From: Planctomycetes bacterium UBA2386 | GTDB lineage: Bacteria; Planctomycetota; UBA1135; UBA2386 | DNA: 50,648 nucleotides | NCBI GenBank assembly: GCA_002343845.1 | Contig: DDSQ01000078.1 | Location: 1 to 50,648 of the forward strand | Direction of reading: 5' to 3' | In this document: in pieces, positions 15,241 through 22,075 of the stretch | Position numbering within the stretch: the first letter of the stretch is position 1 | Layout: every line of letters starts with the position of its first letter | Position numbers and translations under genes: made by a program | Notes under the pieces: model-generated | The model's input: only the letters and a program-made list of their open reading frames with translations | What the model was told of the DNA's origin: nothing | The model's database searches: none

Positions 15241-17598
15241 ATGAAGTCCAGCGCGTCTGTCATCGTTCTGCTCCACCTCTCTGCCCTGCTCTCCGCACAG
15301 CAGGCGTTCGAACCGCAAGCACCGCTGACGTTCGAACAAAGCAACCGCCGCGCCGCTGAGCCGCGGCTGCTGTCGCTGCGCTACGCCGAGTTCGACACGT
15401 CGCGCGCAGAGCCCGCGATCCCGGCGGACCTCGTGAACGTGCCGGCGGGCGTCGACTACTTCCTGGTGCAGGTGCGCGGCCCGGTCGACGAAGCGAACAA
15501 GCAGGCCCTGACCCGGCGCGGCCTCGAGTTGATGGACTACGTGCCCAACCACGCGTGGATCGTGCGCGGCACCGCGGCCCAGGTGGCGACGTGCGTCGCC
15601 GACGGCACGGCGCTCTGGTCGTCGCCGCTGCACGCCGCCTACCGCGTCGACCCCGAACTGCTCGCCGCCACGACCGAGCGGCGCGTCGCCGTTCTCGGCT
15701 TCGCCGGCGGCGACATCGCGACGCTGGTCGCGCAGACGCGCGCGGCCGGCGCCACGATCGTCGAAGAGGCCGAGCAGATCGGCCGGTGGCTCGTGGTGGC
15801 GATCGCCACGCCCGACGTCGTGCGCGCGCTGGCGCGGTCGCGTGACGTGCAGTGGGTCGAGCCCGAGAGTGTCGTCACCGAGCGCAACGACACGATGACG
15901 TGGTCGGTGCAGACGGGTGTGACCAACAGCCGGACGATCTGGACCAAGGGGCTGCACGGCGAGGGCCAGGTGATCGGCCACCAGGACAGTGGCATCGCCA
16001 CGAGCTCCTGCTACTTCAGCGATCCGGTCAACCCGATCGGCCCGCTGCACCGCAAGATCGTCTACCGCTCGGGCACGGGCACCGGTTCGCACGGCACGCA
16101 CACCGCGGGCACTTCGGCCGGCGACGCGTTCCCGATCAACGGCTCGACGGCCAGCCGCGGCCTCGCCTACGCGGCGAAGATCGCGCACAGCTCGGACTAC
16201 TCGGCCTCGGTGTGGGCGACGCGCGCGACGACGCACCGCAGCAACGGCGCCCGCGTCTACACCAACTCGTGGGGCAACGACAGCACCACGGCCTACAACT
16301 CGCACTGCAACGCGATCGACGCGTTCCAGTGGACCAACGAGGACGATCTCGTGTTCTTCGCCGAGACCAACCTCTCGACGCTGAAGAACCCCGAGAACGC
16401 GAAGAACCTGGTCGCCGTCGGCAACGCCCAGAACGGCGCCAACTACAACAACAAGGGCGGCGGCGGCACGGGGCCGACCGCCGACGGCCGGCGCAAGCCC
16501 GACCTGTTCACGCCGGGCTCCAGCATCATCTCGGCGGGCACCAGCGCGTGCGCAACGGCGAGCTCGACCGGCACCAGCATGGCCTGCCCGTCGGCGACCG
16601 CTGCCGGCGCTTTGGTGCGGCAGTACTTCATGGACGGTTTCTATCCGTCGGGCACGGCCACGCCCGGCGATGCGCACACGCCGACCGGAGCGCTGGTCAA
16701 GGCGGTGCTCATCAACACCTGCACGGACATGACCGGCGTCGCCGGCTACCCGAGCAACAGCGAGGGCTGGGGCCGCGTCGTGCTCGACGAGTCGCTGCAC
16801 TTCGCGGGTGACGCCGGGCGGCTGTGGGTCGCCGACGTGCGCCGCGCCACCGGGCTCACGACGGGAGGGCAGCGCGACTTCCTCATCGACGTCACGTCGA
16901 CGACGCGGCCGCTCGAGATCACGCTCGCGTTCACCGACTTCGCCGGCACGACCAACGCGGCGAACCCGGTCGTCAACGACCTCAGCCTGCTCGTCATCGC
17001 TCCTGGTGGTGCCACGCAGTACCTCGGCAACGTGTTCACCAGTGGGTGGTCGTCGACCGGCGGCTCGGCCGACCTGATCAACAACGTCGAACGCGTCGCT
17101 GTGCAGGTGCCGACCGTGGGCACCTGGACGGTGCGCGTCGTCGGCACGTCGGTGCCGCAGGGCCCGTGCGGCTACGCGCTGGCCGCGACGGGCATGCTGA
17201 ACGCCGGCTTCGCGTTGGCGAAGGTCAGCAACTACGGCGCGGGCAAGCCCGGCATCTTCGGGGTGCCGACGATCCAGGCGCCGCTGCCGATCCAACCGTC
17301 GGCCTGGGGCCTGAACGGGACGGCGACGGTCCCGAACTCGTTCGGCGGCGTCATCCTCGGCTACACGCAGACGGCGATCCCGTTCGACGGCGGCACGATC
17401 CTCGCGAGCTTCGACGCGCTCTACGCCGTCGCGACCGGGCCCACGATCGGCAGCTGGACGCTGCCGGTACCGCTGCCGGTGACCTACTCGTTGTCGGGCG
17501 CCACGCTCTTCTGGCAGTTCGTGATGCCGAACGACCTGGCCGCGTCGGGTGAGCACTACGCGGCGTCGGCCGGCCTGCGCACGACGATCGGCAACTGA
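15241..17598 (+). CDS. Secreted subtilisin-like (S8) serine protease
   Basis: This 785-residue protein has a signal peptide (SASVIVLLHLSALLSAQ). A propeptide-like region of about 200 residues precedes the peptidase S8 domain. The catalytic triad is visible: Asp249 in GHQDSGI, His284 in GSHGTHTAGT, and Ser446 in GTSMACPSATAAG. After the protease core comes a P-domain/jelly-roll-like stretch (DFLIDVTSTTRPLEITLAF) and a C-terminal ~120-residue beta-rich domain that resembles the tails of neighbouring secreted proteins. It is probably an extracellular or surface protease. I chose the ATG at 15241 over an earlier in-frame GTG because it gives a proper signal sequence. Confidence 0.9.
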   Translation: MKSSASVIVLLHLSALLSAQQAFEPQAPLTFEQSNRRAAEPRLLSLRYAEFDTSRAEPAIPADLVNVPAGVDYFLVQVRGPVDEANKQALTRRGLELMDYVPNHAWIVRGTAAQVATCVADGTALWSSPLHAAYRVDPELLAATTERRVAVLGFAGGDIATLVAQTRAAGATIVEEAEQIGRWLVVAIATPDVVRALARSRDVQWVEPESVVTERNDTMTWSVQTGVTNSRTIWTKGLHGEGQVIGHQDSGIATSSCYFSDPVNPIGPLHRKIVYRSGTGTGSHGTHTAGTSAGDAFPINGSTASRGLAYAAKIAHSSDYSASVWATRATTHRSNGARVYTNSWGNDSTTAYNSHCNAIDAFQWTNEDDLVFFAETNLSTLKNPENAKNLVAVGNAQNGANYNNKGGGGTGPTADGRRKPDLFTPGSSIISAGTSACATASSTGTSMACPSATAAGALVRQYFMDGFYPSGTATPGDAHTPTGALVKAVLINTCTDMTGVAGYPSNSEGWGRVVLDESLHFAGDAGRLWVADVRRATGLTTGGQRDFLIDVTSTTRPLEITLAFTDFAGTTNAANPVVNDLSLLVIAPGGATQYLGNVFTSGWSSTGGSADLINNVERVAVQVPTVGTWTVRVVGTSVPQGPCGYALAATGMLNAGFALAKVSNYGAGKPGIFGVPTIQAPLPIQPSAWGLNGTATVPNSFGGVILGYTQTAIPFDGGTILASFDALYAVATGPTIGSWTLPVPLPVTYSLSGATLFWQFVMPNDLAASGEHYAASAGLRTTIGN

Positions 17599-17605
17599 TC
17601 GTTCG

Positions 17606-17646
17606 CGTGCCGGGGCGGCGGCGATGTCCGCTCGCGCCCCGGCACG
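17606..17646 (+). terminator. Strong stem-loop between the subtilisin gene and the next gene
   Basis: CGTGCCGGGGC at 17606-17616 pairs perfectly with GCCCCGGCACG at 17636-17646, an 11-bp G+C-rich stem with a 19-base loop. It begins 8 bases after the protease stop and ends 22 bases before the next ATG. No run of T follows, so it is a candidate terminator or mRNA-stabilising hairpin. Confidence 0.45.
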
Positions 17647-17667
17647 GCGCTCCTGGTGGTAAGGACC

Positions 17668-18729
17668 ATGAAGACCACCAGCTGCTTCGTCATCGCCGCC
17701 CTTCTCGTCGCTGGCGCCCCCGCGGCCCAGCGGATCATCGCCATCGACTCGAACCGTGCGCTCAGCACGCTCAACCCGGTCACCGGCGCCAAGACGCCGG
17801 TGGCGGTCGTCGGCGCGGCGATCGGCACGCCCAGGGGACTGGCCTTCGACGCCACGGCGGGGACCCTGTTCGGGGTGTCGGGCTCCGGCAACGCGCTCTA
17901 CACGATCGACCTCGTGACCGGCGCCGCCACGCTGGTCGGCGGGTTCGGCAACCCGTCGATGAGCGTGTTCACGATCGAGTACGACAGCACCCACGACGTC
18001 CTCTACACGGCGTCCTCGCACGACGGCGGGCTCTACACCGTCGACCGCGTCACCGGTGTGGCGACGTTCGTCGGCGCCACGGGTATCGCCGGTGCGATCA
18101 ATCTCGCGCACGACAGCGACACCGACACTCTCTACGCGACGGGCACCGCTGCGGATTGTCTGTTCGTGGTCGATCGCGTTACGGGCGCTGGCACCCTGAT
18201 CGGCAACCTGCAGCAGAGCGCCGGTCCGCAGGGACTCGCCTACGACAGCCAGCTCGGGGTGCTGTTGATGGTCGACAACTCCACGGACTTGCTCTACGCG
18301 ATCGACAGAACCACGGGCCGCGCGCACGTCATCGGTTCGACCGGCCCCGGCAACCTGCTCGGCCTTGCGTACATTCCCGCCGGGACCGGCTCGCTGGATC
18401 GACTCGCGCATCGCTGCGGCGAGCCGACGATCACCGGGTTTGGGCATGCGTCGATCGGCGGCGCGCTCACCGTGCAACTCGACGGCATCACGGGAACGCC
18501 GTTCGTCGGCTTCGGCCAGAGCATGTTCGCGTGGGTGTACTGCGGCTGCACGATCGGCCACGAATGGGCGGCCGTCGTCGGTGGTGCGGGCGCCACGCTG
18601 CAGATCCCGATGGTGCCGACGCTGATCGGCGCGAAGGTGCGCGTGCAGGGGGCCGATCTCGGCGGTGTCGGCGGCTGCGCCGATCCGCAGGTGGCGCTCA
18701 CCGACACGCTGGTGCTGACGGTCGGCTAG
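17668..18729 (+). CDS. Secreted beta-propeller-like protein
   Basis: This is a 353-residue protein with a signal peptide (MKTTSCFVIAALLVAGAPAA). Residues ~25-240 contain repeated blocks of the form LYTIDLVTGAATLVGG, with L-Y-x-x-D-x-x-T-G-x-x-x-x-[VI]-G recurring about five or six times. These suggest a beta-propeller related to the DUF4394/NHL-like secreted proteins. The C-terminal ~110 residues form a separate beta-rich domain. No catalytic residues are evident; a binding or structural surface role is likely. A GTG 12 bases upstream is an alternative start. Confidence 0.7.
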   Translation: MKTTSCFVIAALLVAGAPAAQRIIAIDSNRALSTLNPVTGAKTPVAVVGAAIGTPRGLAFDATAGTLFGVSGSGNALYTIDLVTGAATLVGGFGNPSMSVFTIEYDSTHDVLYTASSHDGGLYTVDRVTGVATFVGATGIAGAINLAHDSDTDTLYATGTAADCLFVVDRVTGAGTLIGNLQQSAGPQGLAYDSQLGVLLMVDNSTDLLYAIDRTTGRAHVIGSTGPGNLLGLAYIPAGTGSLDRLAHRCGEPTITGFGHASIGGALTVQLDGITGTPFVGFGQSMFAWVYCGCTIGHEWAAVVGGAGATLQIPMVPTLIGAKVRVQGADLGGVGGCADPQVALTDTLVLTVG

Positions 18730-18818
18730 CCGTCGTCGTGGCGTGATCGACCGGCTCGCGAACGCGCCCTCTTGGCCGGTGCGCGGAGGCGGGTAGCCTT
18801 CGCCCCCCGCACTCCGCC

Positions 18819-21347
18819 ATGACCAAGAACCGCCACGAGTTGCCGCGCAAGAAGCCCGGTCGTTCCGCCAAGCAGGAGATCGCCGACGACTTGCCGGTGC
18901 TCGAGCCGGTCGCGGACGAGCTGCCGACGCTCGAACCGGTCGGCGACGACCTGCCGACGCTCGAGCTGGCCGACGGAGCCGCGCCGGCACCCGTCGTCGA
19001 CGACGGCCCGGTGAAGGTGCAATGCGCGAAGGGCGGCGAAGCGGGGTTCGACATCGTCGTCGCCGTCCAGGTGCCGGCGATGGAGAAGGCGGCCGTGGTC
19101 GACGCCGTGCGCGCCCCGCTGCAGCGCGCGCTTGCCGCCGCCGCGGCCGACCTGCGCCATCGCAAGGCGCTCGTTCGCTTCGCCGGCGAGGCGATGATCG
19201 GCAGCGCGGTGAAGGACCTGGTTGCGACGAGCATCAAGGCGCACAAGCCGCTGCTCGCGGTCGTGCGGCGCGGCTTCGGCGACGAGACCGTCGCGCAGGG
19301 TGCGCTGCCGACGGTGACCGCGACGACGGCCGAGTCAGCCGGCGTGCTGCGCGTCGACGTCGCGACCGGCGAACTCGACGCCGCCGATCTGGCGATGGCG
19401 ATGGCGCCCCACCTCGATGGCCTCGCGGCGAAGTCGCGCGGCAAGAAGGTCGCGTTGGCGTTCGCCGGCAAGGGCAAGCCCGATGCAGCGCTGCGCACGG
19501 TGATCGCCGAGCGGCTGCGGGCGGCGGGCGCCACGCGCGCCGCGATCGGCGAACGCGTGCTGTTCGATCTCGAACTCGCGCAGCGCGTGCAGTGCACGAC
19601 CGCGGGTGACGTGACGACGATCGCTGTGACCCCCGCGGACGACGAGGCGACGACGCTCGATGCGCTCGCGATGGTGCTGCCCGAGCACGCGGCTGCCTGC
19701 CGCGGCAAGAACGTGCGCGTGCAACTCACCAAGCCCGTGGCCGCGGCGCTCGCGGCGTGCGTCGACTTCGCGCAGAAGCACGGTGCCGTACGCGTCGAGG
19801 CCGGCGGCGAGATCGTCTGGCCGAAGCTCGTGAGCGTGGTCTCGGGCGCGGAGACGACGCTGCGGCTGCTCGCCAACGGGCGCGCGCCGGCACGGATCCT
19901 CGCGGCGCTGCGCGCCGAGGCGGCTGGTCACGCCGCGGCCACGAAGGGCAAGGCGATCGTGATCGACTGGCCGGCCGGCTTCACGATCGACGGCGACGCC
20001 GAGGCCTGCGTGCGCGAGGTCGCGGCCACGCTGCAGGCGAAGTCGGTCGTCTGCACGGTCGCCGGCGAACAGCGCGAGCCGTTCGTTCCCGACCCGGTGG
20101 CGGTCGCGACGGCAGGCGACGAGACGACGGTGCGACTGGACAGCGAAGCGGGCAAGCCGGTCGAACTGCAGCGCGCGATCGACCGGCGGCTGCCGAAGGA
20201 CGGCACGTCGTTCGCCGGTCGTGCGGTCCGCGTGCAGGTCGTCGGCAATGCGGCGCTGTCGCGCACGCTGCTGCGGTCGGTCTGCGCGACGTTCGAGAAG
20301 AGCGGCGTCAGGCGGCTGGCCGTCGAGGAAGGCGGCGCCACGGAGATCCTGTTGCCGGCGATGCTGACCGTCACGCGGTCGAGCGATGGTGTGCGCATCG
20401 CGGCGATGACCGCGGGTCGTGACGCGGCGCAGCAGCAGAGAGCGCTCGCGCGCGAGATCGACGGTGCTGGCATCGCCGCCGCCGACACGGTGTACGTCGG
20501 CGCGTCGAAGGTCGCCGATGCGGTCGTCGCGGCCGCGATCGCCAAGGGTGCGGCCCGCGTGCTGCTCGACGGCGAACAGCCGGTCCAGGTGCATCCGCCG
20601 CTGTGCGCGCCGCCCGAGAAGAAGGGCCTCGCGGTGCGGTTCCTGGTGCGCGGCGGCACCGACCGGGCGATGGTCGAACGCCAACTCGCCCGCGAGCTGC
20701 CGACGCTGCTGACCACCGCCGGTTCGCTCGCGGGGACGACGTGCACGATCGTGTGGGGTGGTGCGGAACCCGACGCTCAGCCGGTGCGTGGCTTCGTCGC
20801 GGCGCTGGTCGAGCGCAAGGCCGCGAAGGTGTTGTTCGATCGGGGCGATGGCAAGGCGCAGCCCGTGCATCCAGCTCCGGCGCCAGCTCCGGCCCCGGCG
20901 GCCGCTCCCGCGCCGGCTGCTGCAGCCGTGGCCGCGGCGACCGCCCCGAAGGCGGCCGCACCGGCGGCTTCCGCCGCGGTCGGCGGGCTCGTCCAACTGC
21001 TCGCGCGACGCGACGAAGCGGTGCCCCCGATGGCCATCCTCGGCATCGCCGCGGGGACCGAGGCGACGCACGTGGAGGCGATCGCCGGAGAACTCGCGCC
21101 GCAGCTCACGCGGTTGCGCGGCCGCGCGGTGCTGCTGGTGCTGCGGGCGAACGGCGCCGATGTGCCGGTGCGCAAGTCGGATGCGCTGGTCGAACGGCTG
21201 GCGACCCTGGTGCCGACGGCGGCCGCTGCGACGCTGGTGTTCCGCGGCCCCGACGCGCAGGGGCGGCCGCACTTCCAGGTGCTGCACTCGACCGTGCGCG
21301 CGCTGCCGGTCGGGGCGACGTTCGCCGACCCGCGGTCGCGTGGCTGA
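18819..21347 (+). CDS. Large protein built of about eight diverged ~90-residue repeats
   Basis: This 842-residue protein belongs to no family I recognise. After a basic start it has an acidic repeat (DLPVLEPVADELPTLEPVGDDLPTLEL, given here as three copies of a D/E-L-P-x-L-E unit), then roughly eight tandem modules of about 90 residues. Each module appears to be strand, helix, strand, helix, strand: a V-x-V start, a helix with A-A-L-x-x-x-L, a [KR]-x-[VA]-x-[VL] strand, a second helix and an A-x-x-V-L strand ending in P. An Ala/Pro linker (near residues 685-720) separates the last module. There is no signal peptide, so it is probably cytoplasmic. It ends 79 bases before the selenoprotein candidates. 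Confidence 0.7.
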   Translation: MTKNRHELPRKKPGRSAKQEIADDLPVLEPVADELPTLEPVGDDLPTLELADGAAPAPVVDDGPVKVQCAKGGEAGFDIVVAVQVPAMEKAAVVDAVRAPLQRALAAAAADLRHRKALVRFAGEAMIGSAVKDLVATSIKAHKPLLAVVRRGFGDETVAQGALPTVTATTAESAGVLRVDVATGELDAADLAMAMAPHLDGLAAKSRGKKVALAFAGKGKPDAALRTVIAERLRAAGATRAAIGERVLFDLELAQRVQCTTAGDVTTIAVTPADDEATTLDALAMVLPEHAAACRGKNVRVQLTKPVAAALAACVDFAQKHGAVRVEAGGEIVWPKLVSVVSGAETTLRLLANGRAPARILAALRAEAAGHAAATKGKAIVIDWPAGFTIDGDAEACVREVAATLQAKSVVCTVAGEQREPFVPDPVAVATAGDETTVRLDSEAGKPVELQRAIDRRLPKDGTSFAGRAVRVQVVGNAALSRTLLRSVCATFEKSGVRRLAVEEGGATEILLPAMLTVTRSSDGVRIAAMTAGRDAAQQQRALAREIDGAGIAAADTVYVGASKVADAVVAAAIAKGAARVLLDGEQPVQVHPPLCAPPEKKGLAVRFLVRGGTDRAMVERQLARELPTLLTTAGSLAGTTCTIVWGGAEPDAQPVRGFVAALVERKAAKVLFDRGDGKAQPVHPAPAPAPAPAAAPAPAAAAVAAATAPKAAAPAASAAVGGLVQLLARRDEAVPPMAILGIAAGTEATHVEAIAGELAPQLTRLRGRAVLLVLRANGADVPVRKSDALVERLATLVPTAAAATLVFRGPDAQGRPHFQVLHSTVRALPVGATFADPRSRG

Positions 21348-21379
21348 ACGAAATCGCGATTCGTCGTAGCATGGCCGCC

Positions 21380-21402
21380 CCGCCGCGGACTTCCCGCGGC
21401 GG
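21380..21402 (+). terminator. Perfect 9-bp hairpin upstream of the selenoprotein pair
   Basis: CCGCCGCGG and CCGCGGCGG form a perfect 9-bp stem around the loop ACTTC. It lies 33 bases after the stop of the repeat protein and 24 bases before the next ATG, and is followed by TCCCATTCC instead of a T-tract. It could terminate the upstream transcript or act as a leader element. A purine-rich AGAGAGAGAGAA stretch follows, which may serve as the ribosome-binding site for the gene at 21427. Confidence 0.45.
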
Positions 21403-21426
21403 TCCCATTCCAGAGAGAGAGAATCG

Positions 21427-21750
21427 ATGATCCGACTGTTCGTGATCGGGGCGCTCGCCCTGTTCGCGGTCGGCTGCAGCAAGACGGACACCCCGTCACC
21501 CGGCGGCACCCCGCCGGCAGCTGTGGCGACCGATGCCAAGTCCGTGTTCGAGCTCGGACAGGACGTTTGAGGCAGCTGTGTCACCACCGTGCGTGGTGCA
21601 CTGGCCAAGGTCGCTGGCGTAGGCGAGATCGCCATCAAGGCGGGCGACAAGGACTTCACGGTCCACTACGACAGCAAGCAGGTGAAGCCCGAGGCGATCG
21701 TCGCCGCGCTCGTGGCTGCGGGTGAGAAGGGCGCGAAGGTGAAGTCATGA
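21427..21750 (+). CDS. Predicted selenocysteine-containing HMA-domain lipoprotein 1 (TGA at 21568-21570)
   Basis: Read through its in-frame TGA, this gene encodes 107 residues. The signal peptide MIRLFVIGALALFAVGC ends in a lipobox with Cys17. A Ser/Pro/Gly linker leads to an HMA (MerP/copper-chaperone-like) domain from about residue 40. Codon 48 is TGA and sits where HMA domains have the first cysteine of CxxC, giving U-G-S-C. The following VTTVRGALAKVAGVGEI, then FTVHYD, and AIVAALVAAGEKGAKV match the helix-strand pattern of the fold. Termination at the TGA would leave a lipopeptide with no domain. A hairpin follows the TGA. The stop overlaps the next ATG (ATGA). The predicted role is metal binding or thiol/selenol redox at the cell envelope. 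Confidence 0.85.
21571..21606 (+). promoter_or_regulatory. Candidate bacterial SECIS hairpin 1
   Basis: Immediately 3' of the TGA, GTG-T-CACCAC at 21578-21587 pairs with GTGGTG-CAC at 21593-21601, leaving a single bulged T and the loop CGTGC (21588-21592). An outer GGC/GCC (21571-21573 with 21604-21606) can close the structure. The loop starts 17 nt after the TGA, the same spacing as in the E. coli fdhF SECIS element, and contains the G-T (GU) dinucleotide expected for SelB recognition. Confidence 0.7.
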
Positions 21751-22037
21751 AGGCCCTCGCACTCGCCGTGGGTCTCGTGCTGGGGTTCTCGGCCTGCAGT
21801 TCGATGCAGCCGACGGCGAACACCACCGAGGTCCAGTTCGTGCTCGCCAAGGCCCCGGCTTGAGGGGGCTGTGCCGCCACCGTGCGTGGCGCGCTCGAGA
21901 AGATGCCCGGCGTGCACTCGGCCGAAGTCGAGCCCGGCAAGGTCGACATCAAGGTCGCCTACGACCCGGCGATGACCGACGTGCCGAAGCTGCTCGCGGG
22001 CCTGCAGGCCGCCGGTGAGTCCGCGAAGGTGAAGTGA
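21747..22037 (+). CDS. Predicted selenocysteine-containing HMA-domain lipoprotein 2 (TGA at 21861-21863)
   Basis: Read through its in-frame TGA, this gene encodes 96 residues. A lipoprotein signal (MKALALAVGLVLGFSAC, Cys17) is followed by a short linker and an HMA-like domain. Codon 39 is TGA and gives U-G-G-C at the CxxC site. ATVRGALEKMPGVHSAEVE, then VDIKVAYDP and LLAGLQAAGESAKV follow the domain pattern and parallel gene 1 closely. The ATG overlaps the stop of gene 1 by ATGA, so both are translated from one message. The preserved frame, matching codon position and matching downstream hairpin argue against a pseudogene. The partner relation is probably duplication followed by divergence. 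Confidence 0.85.
21871..21894 (+). promoter_or_regulatory. Candidate bacterial SECIS hairpin 2
   Basis: GTG-C-CGCCAC at 21871-21880 pairs with GTGGCG-CGC at 21886-21894, around the loop CGTGC (21881-21885). The loop again starts 17 nt after the TGA. Compared with hairpin 1 the second stem pair changes from A-T to G-C on both sides, and the bulge position is conserved. The outer pairs are G-C, T-G and G-C. Confidence 0.7.
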
Positions 22038-22075
22038 TCGCGACGCGGCGCCGGGCCACCGGGTCCGGCGCCGGC

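Noticed and set aside
14980..18990. Very long minus-strand open frame (over 1300 codons)
   Set aside because: It lies opposite the oxidoreductase, subtilisin and propeller genes. Its translation is almost only Arg, Ala, Val and Gly without domains, as expected from an antisense frame in high-G+C DNA.
22038..22075. Third HMA-like ORF after the selenoprotein pair
   Set aside because: Only 38 bases separate the second stop from the convergent kinase gene; nothing codes there.
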